Part shown: piece after piece, positions 1-27,970 of the stretch | Layout of the letters: each line of letters opens with the position of its first letter | Position numbering within the stretch: the first letter of the stretch is position 1 | From: Monodelphis domestica | Lineage: Eukaryota; Chordata; Mammalia; Didelphimorphia; Didelphidae | Direction: 5' to 3' | Assembly: GCF_027887165.1 (NCBI RefSeq) | Contig: NC_077227.1 | Coordinates: 70,195,252 to 70,259,251 of the forward strand | DNA length: 64,000 nt | Program-made: the position numbers and the translations under genes | Notes under the pieces: generated by a model | Database searches by the model: none | What the model was told of the DNA's origin: nothing | Seen by the model: the letters and a program-made list of their open reading frames with translations, nothing else

Positions 1-369
1 TTATTGACCAACCTAGAACTTAAATCATTTCAAACCTAGGGAAGGGGAAAACATTGGAAAGAAATTACTTACAAATATGTGGGGCCTGGTGATATTAACC
101 ATTACTTTTAAATAACCTTGACTATACTATTGAAATATTTAGGCAGACTAATTCTCTTTAGAGGTAGGGAATTTCAGATGGAAGGAATGTCATTGTCTAT
201 CCAACTCATAATCTGAGAAACAAATCATCTTTACAATTCAAACAAGTGTTTGCTTGGTCTTCTCTTGGAAGTCCTATAGATCAAAGGGAAAACTTATGTC
301 TAGAAGATTCTCATTTCGTTTTGAATACTTCTTAATTGGGACCTTAATATCAGATATCTGGTTCAGGCC

Positions 370-1045
370 CACATTCCCTTTTGTCTAGACTATTGCAATA
401 ACCTACTGGCTGGACTTCTGCTTCCAAGGCTATCCTCAATTCAGCCTATTCTCCACTTAACTGTCAAATTGCTCTTCCTAAAGTCTGTTTGATCACAGAC
501 TACACACACAAACACACATCCAATTCAATTCCAGTGTCTTCCTATTAAATCCAGGATCAAATATAAAATCTTGTTTGGCTTTCAAAGTCCTATGTAACCT
601 GGCTTCTTATCCTTCCAATTTCTTATACTTTACCCTCTTCCACAGAATCTTTGTTCACAACCTGGATGTCTCCTCAATTATGAAAGTAGAAGTTACTTAT
701 ATGACCATGTAGTTCATGAGCAGACACTACACTATCTTTGATCCTGTGACCATGGCTTCCTGTTGTCCTTGCACAAAGAGTGGGAGTTTTCATAGTCTTG
801 TTTCTCTTTGCTCTTTGTTTCTTTCCATCAAGTTTTACCTTTGGCAAGAAGCCTTAGTTACACTTCCCTCTGAAACTATAGCTACTTTATACTCTGCATA
901 CATCTTATTTTTTATTTTTATATGGGTATCTGCAAATGATCTTCCACATTAGTTTATGGGCTTTTCAAGGATAGACTGTCTTTTGCCTTTCTTTGTATCC
1001 TTAGTGCTTAGCATATAATGGGCGCTGAATAAATCAGTCAATTGA
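370..1045 (+). repeat. L2-type LINE remnant
   Basis: A long L2-like stretch: a pyrimidine-rich body (CCTCTTCCACAGAATC region) runs to a typical 3' end with CTTTGTATCCTTAGTGCTTAGC and TGAATAAATCAGTCAATTG. It is old and diverged. Confidence 0.6.
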
Positions 1046-1967
1046 CTTCTTAATTCTGTCATTTTGACATTTGAAAACTGATTATCCCTTCCACAGGACA
1101 GCCCTCCAGATCCTTGAAGATACTTATTATATTTACCCTGAGTCTTTAGACTATATGTTCCCTTTCATTCAGTTGTTCCTTGTATAACATCAACAGTCCC
1201 TTTGTCTTCACCATCCTTTGTATGCCCTACAATTTAGCAATGACTTCCCTGAATTCTGCCACTTATGTTTATGAGCACAATACTCCCAAGTAGAGGTTAT
1301 TTGGGACAGACTATTAAGGTTTTTGTCTCTTTCCTAGCCATGTTAAACCTCTTAAGGAATACCTTGGTTGTTCAGTTATATCAGTAATTCATCAAGCATG
1401 TAGCTCTCTACAAACACTGGGTCTGTTTATTGCTGCCTGACCATAATTATACATGTAAAGTTGATATCATGAACCCAAAATATTAGATTTTACATTTATC
1501 CTAATTAAGACTCATCTTAGTGGATTCAAATCAATGTTCTACTTTGTTAAGATCCTTGGAATCACATTCTGAAAATTTAGGAAGCATGCCATCTGGCTTT
1601 ATTAAAGTCATTGATAAAAAAATGTAAAAGTGGTAAAAGGGCCACAGACATACTTGGGACAACTCCACTGGAGTGAGACCATTTTTTCAAGGTGGTATCT
1701 ATTAGTAATTACCTATAAGTAGAAATGAAATGTTATATATACACATATCTTTTTGTCAAATGGTGCCATCTTTGTGAGAGGAAGAAAGGAGAGAGAACTG
1801 GGTATTTTAATGTAACTTTTTTTAAGATAAAGTAATGAAAAAGTTTAAAATATTACTAGAACTACTAAAATGTGATGCAGAGACAACATAAGCACATGCT
1901 GTTGGAAAAATGATGTTGGTAGATAATTCAGGGCTACCAAATCTTAAAGGATTGTTATTTTTTTTTT

Positions 1968-2160
1968 AAACCCTTACCTTCTGTCTTGGAGTCAATACTG
2001 TGTATTGGCTCCAAGGCAGAAGAGTAGTAAGGGCTAGGCAATGAGGGTCAAGTGACTTGCCCAAGGTCACACAGCTGGGAAGTGTCTGAGGCCAGATTTG
2101 AACCTAGGACATCCCATCTCTAGGGCTGGTTCTCAATCCACTGAGCTACCCAGCTGCCCC
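1968..2160 (-). mobile_element. tRNA/CORE-type marsupial SINE, full length
   Basis: On the minus strand it begins GGGGCAGCTGGGTAGCTCAG (tRNA-like head), passes through the core GTGACCTTGGGCAAGTCACT and ends in the TTGGAGCCAATACACAGTAT tail. It is one of about fifteen copies in the window. Confidence 0.9.
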
Positions 2161-2741
2161 CTTGATTTTTTTTTTTTTAATCATCTGAAGGGGGAAAAAA
2201 ATCAAGATGCCCACACACACACATACAAACCATAAAGGTTTGAAGGGGAAGAAAAAGAAAGGTGTATATGACAAATGCCTTGAATAACACATTGAGGTAT
2301 TAAAACAATTAAATCATTACAGTTAAAAACAAATTATAGCAAACAATTCATTCATTGAAATTGAGGAAGAAGCTAATAATTGCTCACTTGGAAGTAAATA
2401 GATAAGTCACAATCTGACTGTCTCCAAGTTTGAAATAGAAGTTACATGATTGTTATTTCAGGAGCAGACTGTCTTGATGGCAGAAGGATTTCTAGAATAT
2501 CATAATGGTCAAATGCTATACTGTTACTTTATTACTTCTATCCTGGTGATTTAGTGTTATTCTGTTACTGCCTTCTTTTTTCCCCTGATACTTTTAACTT
2601 CCTTAGGATTAAGGAGGTAGAACATATATACTGTAAATAGTTTCACCTAGATTTTTAACAGAGCATTTTTTATCAGTTATTTGTCAGTAAGAAATGGAAA
2701 GAGATAGCTCTAGAGTGATAAGTATATTTAGAATGGGTGGA

Positions 2742-2742
<1 letters not shown>

Positions 2743-2805
<63 letters not shown>
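2743..2805 (+). repeat. (GATA)n microsatellite
   Basis: About 15 uninterrupted TAGA/GATA units in PKM intron 1. Confidence 0.97.
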
Positions 2806-3629
2806 GTAGATGAATATGACATTTTATTTTAAGATAAGGGAAGGGAATTGGAATGATCTATCTAAACCCAAAATCAAGTTGTAAACCCACACTAATATTT
2901 CTCTACCTACAAATCTACTTCCTACAACTAGTTAAATTAACTCCCTTAGTAACAGGAACAGGGTTCAAAGGAATGTCTCACTGAGTTGTCCTCTGGAGTC
3001 TTAAGTAGCTCTATTGGAAATCACTCAGCATCAACAGGATTCACAGGCAGAATCACAAGGAAAGCCACAGGAGAAAGAATATCTAGCTCTCTAGGTTCAC
3101 CCCAGAAGAACCAGACAGAAACTCCTGGCTGCTTAACTGTCTCAGAAGAAACTGCCTATCTCTTCTCCAGAGTTCTGGAACCTTGCTCTTGCTTCTGCTC
3201 TGCAGGATTTCCTACTCCTGCTTTGTAACATTGCTCTTGCTCCTGCTAATTTCCTCTAACAATTAATGAACCAATGTCAACTTTGAAAGATTGTCCAAGG
3301 AATCTCTGGTGGCTTTATGCTGCTTAATTTTTTTTTTATCAAGAACTTTGATAGTTATATAGATGGCATGCTTTTAAAATTCCCATGATGGAAAGCTTAT
3401 AACAGCAGCAAATATGCTGAATGACAATCAGGATTCAAAAAGATCTTGAAAGGCTTTATTTTAAAAAGAGGCTTTTAAAAGAAAGGCAGTGTGATACAGT
3501 CTTGTCTGTCCTCACTACCCTGGTATCAAGCCAAATCTGGAGTATTATGTTCATTTATGTATGGATGGCACATTTTAGGAAAGAGATTGATGAAATGATT
3601 TAGCTAAAAGGATAAAGGGACTATGGAAA

Positions 3630-4265
3630 TATTTTTTCTTTTTTTTTTTTTACATATTTTCCCCCCATGGTTACATGATTTCTGTCTTCCCCTTTTCCCT
3701 CCCTCCTCCTGTAGTTGACAAGTAATTTCACTGGGTTATACATGTATTATCCCTCAACCTATTTCATATTCATTTTTGTTATAGAGTAGTCCTTTATTTT
3801 TTAAAAGTTTTTACCTTCCATCTTGGAATCAATACTGTGTATTTGTTCCAAGGCAGAAGAGTGGTAAGGGCTAGGCAATGGGGGTTACCTGACTTGCCCA
3901 GGATCACACAGCTGGGAAGTGTCTTGGTCAGATTTGAACAGAGGACCTTCAGTCTCTAGGCCTGGCTCTCAATCCACTGAGATACCCAGCTTATCCCCTA
4001 GAGTAATCTTTTAAAACCAAAACCTTAAATCACATACCCATATGAACAAGTCATAAATCATGCTTTCTTTAGCATTTCTACTCCAACAGTTGGTACTCTA
4101 GCTCTGGATAATATTCTTATAAGTCTCAGAATTGTCCTGGATCACTATATTGCTGTAAGTAGTAGTCTTCATTTTTGAATATCCCACAATGTTTCAGTTC
4201 TTGTTTATAATCTACTGGTTCTGCTTATTTCATTCTGCATCAGTTTCATGTAGGTCTTTGGACTG
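3630..4265 (-). mobile_element. Old L1-like 3' end
   Basis: Reading the minus strand, it ends in a TTTTTT-complement tail. It carries the conserved ORF2-end and 3' UTR pattern seen at 45540-46100 (GGTTACATGATT, CATTTCTACTCCAACAGTT, GGTTCTGCTTATTTCATTC). It is interrupted by the SINE at 3802-3998. Confidence 0.65.
3802..3998 (-). mobile_element. tRNA/CORE SINE inserted into an L1-like 3' end
   Basis: Same family as the copy at 1968. It is flanked by similar TAGAGTAGTC and TAGAGTAATC, a probable target duplication, and splits the L1-like sequence at 3630-4265. Confidence 0.85.
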
Positions 4266-5628
4266 GGGATATTTATCTTAGAAACTAGAATACTCAGGTA
4301 GGAGATAGCTAGGAATCTTGAAGTATTTGAAAGGCTATTATATGCAGAAACGATTATGTCTTGCCCTGTTTGGTCCCAGAGGGCAAAATAAGGATTAATG
4401 GGTAGGAACTATAAAGAAGCAATTTTATGCTTGATAGTTAAAGAGGTACTTCAGGAGTGGTGGGAGGATGGTCTTCCAGCTAAGGCAATGACTCAGCTTC
4501 TTGATGCTATAGAAGAGATATGAATTGGACTAGATCACCTGAGGTTTATTCCAACTCATATTCTCTGTATCAGTCATCTTTCTCCTGAATGACCACCACC
4601 TATATACTCAAAAAGTCATGGATTGTCTTTGCATCAAAGTAAATTGGAATCTTATAACAAATCAAAATTCTATTGTACTCAATGTGGAAATAATGCTATA
4701 TTCCTAGCCAAGGGTGAAAGGTTTGTAACTTCCTAGTAGAAATCATTTTGGATTAGATGGCACAGTGGTGACAATCTTTTGCCTCTTGTCCTTAAGCTCT
4801 TCCATTTGGGGGGGAGGTAAGGGGGACCTGAATAAACTTCCTTCTGGATCACATTCTGACATGGTTGAGCCTGCCTGGGCATATGGTTTTCCCAATTGAG
4901 GCCTGGCCTTCAGTGCCTATATATTTCTAGTCTCAACTCTTGTTTTTAGAGCAGCTGGCCAAAGACTACAGTTCCAGATGGCACTCTTCAGTATATACCA
5001 TTTAAGCTTAGCTTTATCTAGAACTCAGTGTCTTAAATTTGAGAAACTTGCATATTTGGAGGAATTAAGGGAGGCAGAATCTACTAGTTGTTGGAAAAAT
5101 GCTCTTTTAAATCATTGCAGCCTGCTATGTCAAGGCAGTTTCACCTGTATGCAAAAGAAAAAAACAAACAAAAAAACTATCCCCTCTGTATTTCCACAGA
5201 GTATCTAAATAGTCTTCTCTTTGCCTCTGATCAACTCTAACCAACAGGAGTGCTTAGATGTAAAGACTTCTTAAGCCACTTAATGAGTTATAACTGAGTT
5301 TGAGCTAAATTGCTAAAAGAAGAGTAGCTACCACTCCTAATGCTAGTAGCTAAACTCCAGAATGACATTTGTCATTCTTTGGAGGAAACTAATGATAAGG
5401 TGGTTACAAGATCATTTCTAGTCTCCATGTTTAGAAAATCTACACATGAATGCAAACTTTAAAAAATAAGTTGGACAATTTATGTCCATTTAAATTAATG
5501 AGTGGGCATTTCTATTACTAAAGATTTTTGGTTCCTTACTAATGGGAAATGAGTACATGTAAAACAATTCCTCTTTTTTTAAGGTTTTCCTCCTCTTTTA
5601 TGTAAAAACAATTTTTGGTCTTCATTTT

Positions 5629-5826
5629 TAAACCCTTACCTTCCATCTTAGAATCAATACTAGATATTGGTTCCAAGGCAGAAGAGAGTGGTAAGGGTTA
5701 AGCAATGGGGGTCAAATGACTTGCTGATGATCAAAGATCTAGGAAGTATCTGGGGTAAGATTTGAACCCAGGACCCTCCCATCTCTGGGCCTGATTCTCA
5801 ATCCACCTAGCCACCCAGCTGCCCCC
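5629..5826 (-). mobile_element. tRNA/CORE SINE with 13-base target duplication
   Basis: A full-length copy flanked by identical TGGTCTTCATTTT at 5616-5628 and 5827-5839. Confidence 0.92.
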
Positions 5827-5839
5827 TGGTCTTCATTTT

Positions 5840-6760
5840 CTAACATTTTGAATTTTATATTCTTTCATCCCTTCCCTACTAATTGAGATAGTTAGGAATT
5901 TGCTTTAAGCTATCAGTTCCTTTTCTGGTTGTGGGCAGGACAGCATTTTTCATCATTTTGTCTTGGATTATTGCTTTAATGATAATAGCTAAGTTATTCA
6001 CAGTTGGTCTTACCATATATAATCTGGTTCTGCTCACTTCGCGTTGCCCAGAGATCCATCATATCTAACTTTTATATAATTCTATTTGCCTCAACTTATT
6101 TGGCTCTTTTGCAAAATTTATCTTATCTCTGAGAGGGGAAAGTTGAAGTCCCTCACTTTTTTGTTTTTAGGAATTTGGGTTTTATGCCATTTGGTGTACT
6201 TATTTTTATACTTTCTATCCTTCTGGCTTACCTTTTTGCCTTTCCCTGCTGACAAATATTTTTCTTTTGACCACTGCCTTCCCCACCCAATTCACCCTCC
6301 TTTCTATCAGTCCCCACCTCCTTTTCTTATACTCTATTGTACTTCCCTATAGGGTAAGATAGATTTCTATGTTGCTGAGTGTAGATGCTATTCTCTGCAA
6401 ATTCTGAAGAATGTAATATTTAAGCATTGCCTGCCACCACTACCTCCTTTTCCCCAACTGTATTAACTTTTGTGTGGCCTCATGTGAGGTAATATACCTT
6501 CTCCACACTCTTTCCCTCTTTTCAAGTCTCTTGGAACTGCTTATTTCACTCTTCATAATTTCATGTAGACCTTTTAATGCATTTTTTAAAATTAACTTGC
6601 TCATTTCTTGCCATCCTATAGCCATCACAATCATGCATTGTTTAGCCATTCCCCAATTTATGAGAATTCACTCTTTCTAGTTTTTTGCCATAACAAAAAA
6701 CATTTTGATATTGTTTGACTGTCAATTGGGTAATAGCTCATTCTTAGAATTTTGACAAAG
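5840..6760 (-). mobile_element. Old L1-like 3' region
   Basis: It contains L1 ORF2-end landmarks in reverse: GCCATTCCCCAATTTATGAG, GGTTCTGCTCACTTCG and TTTTTTGCCATAACAAAAAA. A short degraded frame on the minus strand (6440-6649) recalls the EISS..KR region of marsupial ORF2 ends. It is old and broken. Confidence 0.55.
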
Positions 6761-6865
6761 TTTGAAATGAGACCTCTATCTGAGAAACTATAAAATTATC
6801 CCACAATTTTCTGCTTTCCTTCTAATCTTGACTTCATTAGTTTCATTTGTACAATTTAAATAGAC

Positions 6866-7036
6866 TTGATAATAAGTATCAGTTTCAAAGCAGAAGAGCA
6901 GTAAGGACTAGGCAATTAAAAGGTAAGTATCCAGGGCCACAAATCTAAAAGTGTTCTGAGGCCAGGTTTAAACTTGGGACCTCCAATCATTCTCTAGACC
7001 TGGCTCTTTATCCACTAATCCACCTAGCTAGTCCTC
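6866..7036 (-). mobile_element. tRNA/CORE SINE, degraded
   Basis: It keeps AAGCAGAAGAGCAGTAAGG and TTATCCACTAATCCACCTAG at its ends. Much of the core has diverged. Confidence 0.65.
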
Positions 7037-7343
7037 AACTTTAATATAATAAAAATGACCCATTTTATGTCCCACAATGCTCTTAGTTAATTCACAAATT
7101 TTTCTCCTATCCTTAGATCTGATAGTTAATTTGTTCAACATTCTTCTAATTTGCTTATGATACTTCTCCTTTATGTTTAGCCATATATCATTTTGAGCAT
7201 ATCTTGGTAAATGGTATCTCTAACTAGTTTCTGCCCAACTATTTTTAGTGTGTTCTGATCCCAAGAGTTTAGAGCTTTACATTTATCAAATACAAAGTTA
7301 TTGTCTTACTATTTGTTGTATTATCTATTCTGCTTTTTATTTT

Positions 7344-7465
7344 TTAAAGCCCTTACCTTCTGTCTTGGAATCAATACTGTGTGCTGGGCAATGGGGTGGG
7401 GTGTCAAGTGACTTGCCCAGGGTCACACAGGTGGGATAGTGTCTAAGGCCAGATTTAAAAACCTT
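7344..7465 (-). mobile_element. tRNA/CORE SINE, internally deleted
   Basis: The tail (CCCTTACCTTCTGTCTTGGA) and core (GACTTGCCCAGGGTCACACA) are present. The middle and the tRNA-like head are missing. Confidence 0.75.
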
Positions 7466-9517
7466 TTTATTTTTTAACCAGTATCAGGTAGTTTTGATAA
7501 TTACTATTGCTTTATAGTATAGTTTAAAGCTTGGTACTTCTAGACCTCCCTGTTCTACCTTTTTTTCATTAATCCCCTTGATATTCTTAACTTTTTCTTC
7601 CAAATGAATTATTTTTTTCTAGCATGATGAAATAGTTTTTTGGTAATTTAAATTAGGTGACCTTAAATGGATTGGGTAGGATTGCTGCTTTTTATATTGG
7701 CTCTGCCCACCCACAAACCATTACTATTTCTTCATTTATTTAAATCTGGCTTTATTTATCTTTACATAGTTCAGGTTCTTTTCATCAGGATTACTTGGAA
7801 GTCCTCTATTGTTAAATATCGTTTTTTTTCCCTGCAGGAATATGCTCAGTATACCTGCTAGGTAAGGTTATTCTTAGTTGTAATCCTAGTTCCTTTGCCT
7901 TCCAGAATATCATGTTCCTAAGACCTTTAATTCTTTAATGTAGAAATTGTGCTGTCTTGTGTGATATGGACTGGCTTTATAATATTTGAATTGTTTCTTT
8001 CTGGCTGTTTGCAGTATTTTCTCATTGGCCTGGCAGTTTTGAAATTTGGTTGTATTATTCCTGGTAGTTTTTATGTTGAAACCTCTTTCAGGAATATGGT
8101 TTCTTGCAATTTCTATTTTCCCCTCTTAAGAATAATCAGGACAGTTTTCTTTTCTCATTTCTTGTCATGTGTCTAGGCCCCCCCCCCTTTTTTTTTTTTA
8201 AATCATGGCTTTCAGGCAGTGCAATAATTCTTGGTTTACCTCTCCTGGATTTGTTTTCCTGCTTGGTTATTTTTCCAGTGAGTTATTTCCCATTTTCCTT
8301 TTTTCTTTTAATTTTGTTCAGTATTTTATTAGCTTCCACTTGCCCAATTCTAATTTTTAAGAAATTATTTTCTTCAGTAGCTTTTGTTATCTCCCTTTCC
8401 ATTTCGCCACTTTAATTTTTTAGGTGGTTATTTTCTTCTGTAACTGTATTTTTTCATTATCCTCTTGCATCACTCATTTCTCTTCCTATTTTTCTTCTTT
8501 ATTTTTTAAATCCTTTTTGGGCCTGATACTTTCTCATTTTTTATTTGAGGTTTAATGTGTATCCCTTTTGGCATTGTTGTACTCTTTCTAAATTCATTAC
8601 CATATTCCCTATCATTAAAATAGTTTTATAATCATGTTTTTTCCTTTGCCTTTTGCTAATTTTCCAAGCCTATTTTATGACTGTAAAGTTTGACTCTTAC
8701 TGAGGTAGAAGGAATACTGTCCAGAACTGTTTGTTCAGCTCATTCTGGTGCTTGGGAGTGATTTGGCTGCCCTTAAGAATAGCAGTGTGGGTGGGAGCAG
8801 CCTGGTAGCCTTACTGTAGGGAAGCTTGCTGCTCTTTTACCTGTATGCCACCTGTCTTGTGCTGGTTTTAGTTCCCTCTGCTGCTGGTTTGACCAGAAGC
8901 TGCTCTTCCTTGGCTACTGCTTTCCTTAGATGCTGCCTGTGCTTTCCCATCTTTATTGGGCTTGGAAAATGTTAACACATCCATCATTCATTAACAAAAT
9001 TAATTTTGAGGCATTTTTTTGTGGTTTTGGGCAAGTTCAGAGCATTCCTTATTACCTCATCTTTAAGCAATCCCATTTTTAAAGACATTGAATAAGCTGC
9101 AGGGAGGCCAATTTTGCCTGGGAAAAAGAAAGAACAATTCATTAAAAAAAATTTCACCTCTCAAAAGTGGTGAATTCTCTTTGTAAAGTGGTCAAACAGA
9201 TTGATTGCCTACCTACCAGGGATATTATAAAAGAGGGTGGAGGGAGCAAGTTAGCTTAGATAACATCCAGAGTTCTTGTGAAGCCCTAAACTCTTGATTG
9301 GAGTTACATAATTTTATTTGATCAAAACTGCTGTACAAAGAGAAGTATATTCACGTAATCAGCATGGTTTTATTTGCTGTAATGTTGGTAGTCCAATTGC
9401 TTATTCCCATCAATGTTATAACCAAGCATTATTAATCTTATACTTTGTTAAGTATAGGATCTGGAAGTTGGATTCTTTTATTACCGACTCTGTCCTTTTT
9501 TCTTATGACTCAGCATC

Positions 9518-23680
<14,163 letters not shown>

Positions 23681-24550
23681 AGGGGCACTTGAAGACTTTG
23701 AACTCCAGCATCCTACTTTCCCACCCTTGCCTGCATCATCCATTAGATCTGCAGCTGGTTATGGTGTTGTCCATTCCTAGCTATTAGTGGCTTTAGGTGG
23801 CTAAACAACAAAAAAGAAAAAAAAAGAAAAAAGAAAAAAAGAAAAAAAAAGATTAAAAGTTTCTTAAAGAAACTATATTAGAACTATCTTCCATCCTTCC
23901 CACCTAAAAACCTTGGTATCAGTTAGCACATCCCTTTGGTGGGTAAGGTAGAGCAACTACTGTGGCTTAGCTTGGGGTACCTACAGGTCATTTCTGACAT
24001 GGGGGGGATTAAAGTAACATGTCAGTATTGTGTTTTAAGTTGGTCAAGACATGCTTCATGCACACAAAGTAGGCAGCAGCCATAGTCCCTCTTGAGCACA
24101 AGTCCTCAATGTGTACTGGCTTTCTACATCTTCCTGGCCAGAGGAACCACCACCCTCCCTTTGACCACCTCTTATGAAAATGAAAGTGTCTTAGTCTTAA
24201 ATACTAAGCTGAATTCAGTACACGTTTTGGTGAATAATGTGATATTTAGAAATGGTGTCCTTATAAGGCACTTCCATCTTGTTGGGTGGAAGAAACTTCT
24301 AGGCATAAATCAGTCCCCACCCCCAGTTGGAGTGAGAGGGGTGGCCCTAAAATCAAAGAAAGAATTTTACCTTGAATAGTCCCCTCTGTTCTAGTCATAC
24401 ACTCCTTGCCACTACTCATCAGCCTTCACATTGTGAGTCTTGTGTTCCTCCAATATTTCTCTTCTGTTGGCAGTCTGGAAGAAACCTACACTCCTGTGCT
24501 GTATTTGCCTGTAGAGTATATCATTTGTCAATAAACACAAGCTGAAATAC
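23681..24550 (+). other. PKM: PKM 3' untranslated region
   Basis: About 870 bases from the stop to the likely cleavage site. It includes an A-rich stretch (23809-23851) of A runs broken by single G's. No long open frame of interest is present. Confidence 0.85.
24530..24535 (+). terminator. PKM: PKM poly(A) signal AATAAA
   Basis: A canonical AATAAA is followed about 20 bases later by GT-rich TGGTGCGTCTCTTTTCTG, the expected downstream element. Cleavage is likely near 24548-24552. Confidence 0.9.
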
Positions 24551-26340
24551 TGGTGCGTCTCTTTTCTGCTTTGACTCATTCTAACAGCTCTGTTTGGGTA
24601 GAGGGTAGGGAAGATTGGGGTGGTATGGTTGGAAAGGGAACAGGGCAGGGAATCCTAAACCCTTAACAATAGTGACAAACCACACTGAAAGGATAATCTT
24701 GTTCTACAGGTCTGACCATGGACCATATTCTAACTAATTCCTAAACTTGTCATACACAGGCTCCTATTAATAGTATCATGAGTCTTGACTTTCCTTTATG
24801 GAAAGTCATTGTTATAAGAATATCACATCTTGTGTGCTTATTGTTCATTAACAAATTTAATTAGAGCAGAAGGAAAATTTGTAAGAGAAATATTGAAATC
24901 TTACCAAGTTTACAGGATTTGTTATCCACTGTTATGGATTATCTATAGTGGGTTTTTCATGTAAATAAGTGTCTTTTTCCTCTTGGGCTGTGTACCATTT
25001 CCCCTCACCTCTACTCTTTGCTATCCAAGGGATCTGTGTCTAGGACTACCATCCATCCCTGCTTTATTTAGGCTTGGTTTTTCTTTTAAACCCTCACCTT
25101 CTGCCTTAAAATCAATACAAAATTCCTAGGCAGAAAAGCTGTTAAATGCTAGGAAATGAAGATTGAGTGAATTGCCAGGGACCACATTCAAACTTCGTAC
25201 TTCCCATCTTTATACCTGGTTCTCAGCCATTTATTTTCTCCTTCATGTTATTCTAATACCTGGTCAGAACTTGAGTAAGAGGTCACAATTCCTCATTATA
25301 CCATTGCCACCAAAAGTAGTTCTGGTGGTTTTTATTTTTAAGAATTATTAACATCTAATGGCAGATGTTAAAATGAGTACTGTGTGTATTCTGAAAAACC
25401 CAGCCAACTGTTTTGTGAAACAAGAATTGCTAAGATGCTTCTTGATAGTTTTCACCCATTGCTCCTGGTTTAAAGTTTAACCTTTAATTACTCTACAGCA
25501 AATATGAATAACATGGAAAGAGGCTTTGAACAACGATGCATATATAACCCAGTGGAACTGCTTGTCAGTTCTGGCAGTGGGGGAGGAAATTATGAATTTT
25601 GTAACCATGGAAAAATAAGTAAAAGTAAAGTTTAATAGTTAACACTTCAAGATCATTCCACACTCTTCTAGGCAAAATATTGCTGCCAAATTGTCCTAAT
25701 ATCCTTAAGTCCTAATCAGTGCTTAGCAAAATAGGTATTTAAGCAGTTAAATTATGTTGGAATTTGTTTTTGTCTAACCTCGACCTTTGGCACTGAAGTT
25801 ATTTTGTTAGTTTACTGAGAAAGATGTTAATTTGCAAGACTACATCTAAATAAATGAGACCTGACAGACCTAGGTCTACTTAGTTAGACTTTGAAGGTCT
25901 GGAGATCCAGGGTTTTGTGTAAAGAGGATGAAATTTCCTGGAGAAGGGAAACCCTAATGAAATAATAGGAACTAAATAATAGCTTGTGGTCACCTTATGG
26001 AATAAAGCCAGAAATTGCTATACTATAGAGTGGGATTCTGGTAAGTTATGGTGTCTTAGAATCTGAAGTAGGGACGTTGCCAAGATTAAAAATGAGACTT
26101 GGAAAATTCGTCTGTAGCAGAGTACAGGATGGATGGAAGAAGTACCGTACTGAAAACTGAAGCTTAGCAAAAGTTGACTAACTGGATAAGATTTATTACT
26201 GTAATCCCTTAAAGGATCTGGGTTACTATAGTTTTCACAATTGAAAGAAAACTCATTTAGTCATTTAGTTCAGGCCAAACTTAATCCATTTTATAGCATC
26301 CTTGATAATCATCCAACCCTAGAAGACGCTTGATGTCTAG
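24551..26340 (+). other. PKM-GRAMD2A intergenic, first part
   Basis: Unique-looking AT-rich sequence with one degraded tRNA/CORE SINE (25088-25230, minus). No gene is seen. Confidence 0.65.
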
Positions 26341-26342
26341 GG

Positions 26343-26545
26343 CAGTGATGGTAAACCTTTTAAAGATCTGAGTGCCCAAACTGCAACTCTTCAAGTGACC
26401 TCCCCTTCCCCCTTTCCCCAGACAGGGTATTAAGGAAGTGCTTTGCTGCTGGGCAGAAGGGCAGGTGAGAAATGTCCTCAGGCACATGGAGAGGGGAAAG
26501 GGAGCTGCCCATTCTGGCATGGGTACCACAGGTTCACCATCAAAG
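26343..26545. mobile_element. hAT-like miniature transposon
   Basis: The left end CAGTGATGGTAAACCTTTTA is complementary to the right end GGTTCACCATCAAAG. The interior has CTGCTGGGCAGAAGGGCAGG and lacks coding. Same family as 15794 and 49537. Confidence 0.65.
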
Positions 26546-27970
26546 ATTTAGTAGGATATCATCAATTTATTGTCAGGATGACTTTCCTTATGTCAAGACT
26601 ACTTTTTGTAGTCTTGCCAATGTCCCTAGTTCTTCCTGCTGAAGTAAGTAACAAATCTCTTCTACGTGAGAGTTCGGATAGTTGAAGACAACTACCAGTT
26701 CTCCTAAATCTTGTGGACTTAATGTTCCCAGTCCCCATTCCCTCAAATTTTCAAGATAATTTTTTTCCCAATTTGCAAAAATTGCCTTCTTTACCTTCTG
26801 CCACCCCCAAACCTATTGGAAAAGAAAAACAATACTCATTATAATCAACAGTTACCACATTGATCCTTGCTGTCCCCTTCTCCCTCATTAGACTCAAAGT
26901 GGTCTTTATACACATTTTCTGGTTCTAGTTTTCCCAGATTTCTCAGACTATCACCATAATTTCTTATAGCACAATATCTTTCCATCACATTTATGTACTG
27001 TAACTTAAGCCATTCTCCAATTGATGACTACCTTTCAATTTCCAATTCTTAACCACCTCAGTAAAAAGTACTATTACTTTTATACTTCCTTTAGAGTTTG
27101 TTTTGTTTAGGACTAATTTCTCCTTAATCTATCCTCATTAATACCCCTTTCACTCTACCCTCTTTCTTTCCCTAAAGGGTGAAATGTATTTCTGTATCCA
27201 GTTCTGTGTATGTATTCTTCCCTTTAACCAGTTCAGATGAGTGAAATTAAAGTGCCAGACACTTCCACCACTTCTTAATCCTTGCTTTTATAGACTTCTA
27301 CTTGAACAATCTATATGAGAATTTCCCCAACCTTCTCCTTCCTCCCCCCAACCCAGTGTATCCTTCCCCTCTCTTCTATTCTTTTAGGATAAAAACAACC
27401 CCTCCCAGGCCTTCTATCTAATTAGACTCCCTCTATAAAGCCCGATGATAATAGGGTTCAGAGAAGATACATGCATCATCTTCCCCATATTAGAATATAG
27501 TAAGCAGTCTAGCCTTGTTTGGTACCTTATGATTGTTCGTGTTTATATTTTTTGGGGTGGGTGGGATTTCTCTTTATTCCTAAATTAATTGTTTTGACAT
27601 TTCTGGCCTTTTCATTAGGAATGTTCAGAAGTTCTCTCATTAAAGAGTCATTTTTTGTTTATTTTTTCCCTTGTAGGATTATGCTTGATTTTGATGGACA
27701 AGTTATTTTTAGATATAAGCCTATTTCTTTTGCTTTCTGGAATATAATTATAAGCTCTGTTCTTATATAGTGATGACTGCTATATTATAATCCTGACTGT
27801 GGCTCCTCAATATTTGAATTCTTTCTGCTTTCAGTACTTTTATCTTTGACCTAGTTCTGTATATTATAGTTAATGTTTCTGGAAGTTTTCCTTTTGGGAT
27901 TTCTTTCAGGAAAGCAACTAGAGAATTCTATTTCCATTTTGCCCCCTAGTTCTAAGAGATCTAGAAGTTT

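Larger units (their letters stand above)
1..9513 (+). other. PKM: PKM intron 1 (3' part), repeat-filled
   Basis: No CpG-rich promoter or coding exon is seen here, so PKM exon 1 must lie upstream. The interval holds an L2 copy (about 370-1045), tRNA/CORE SINEs at 1968, 3802, 5629, 6866 and 7344, a GATA microsatellite (2743-2805) and old L1-like 3' pieces on the minus strand (3630-4265, 5840-6760). Further AT-rich old retroelement sequence runs from 7465 to about 8950. Open frames in this stretch are short and low-complexity and do not look like genes. The intron ends in a pyrimidine tract and TATGACTCAG at 9513. Confidence 0.85.
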
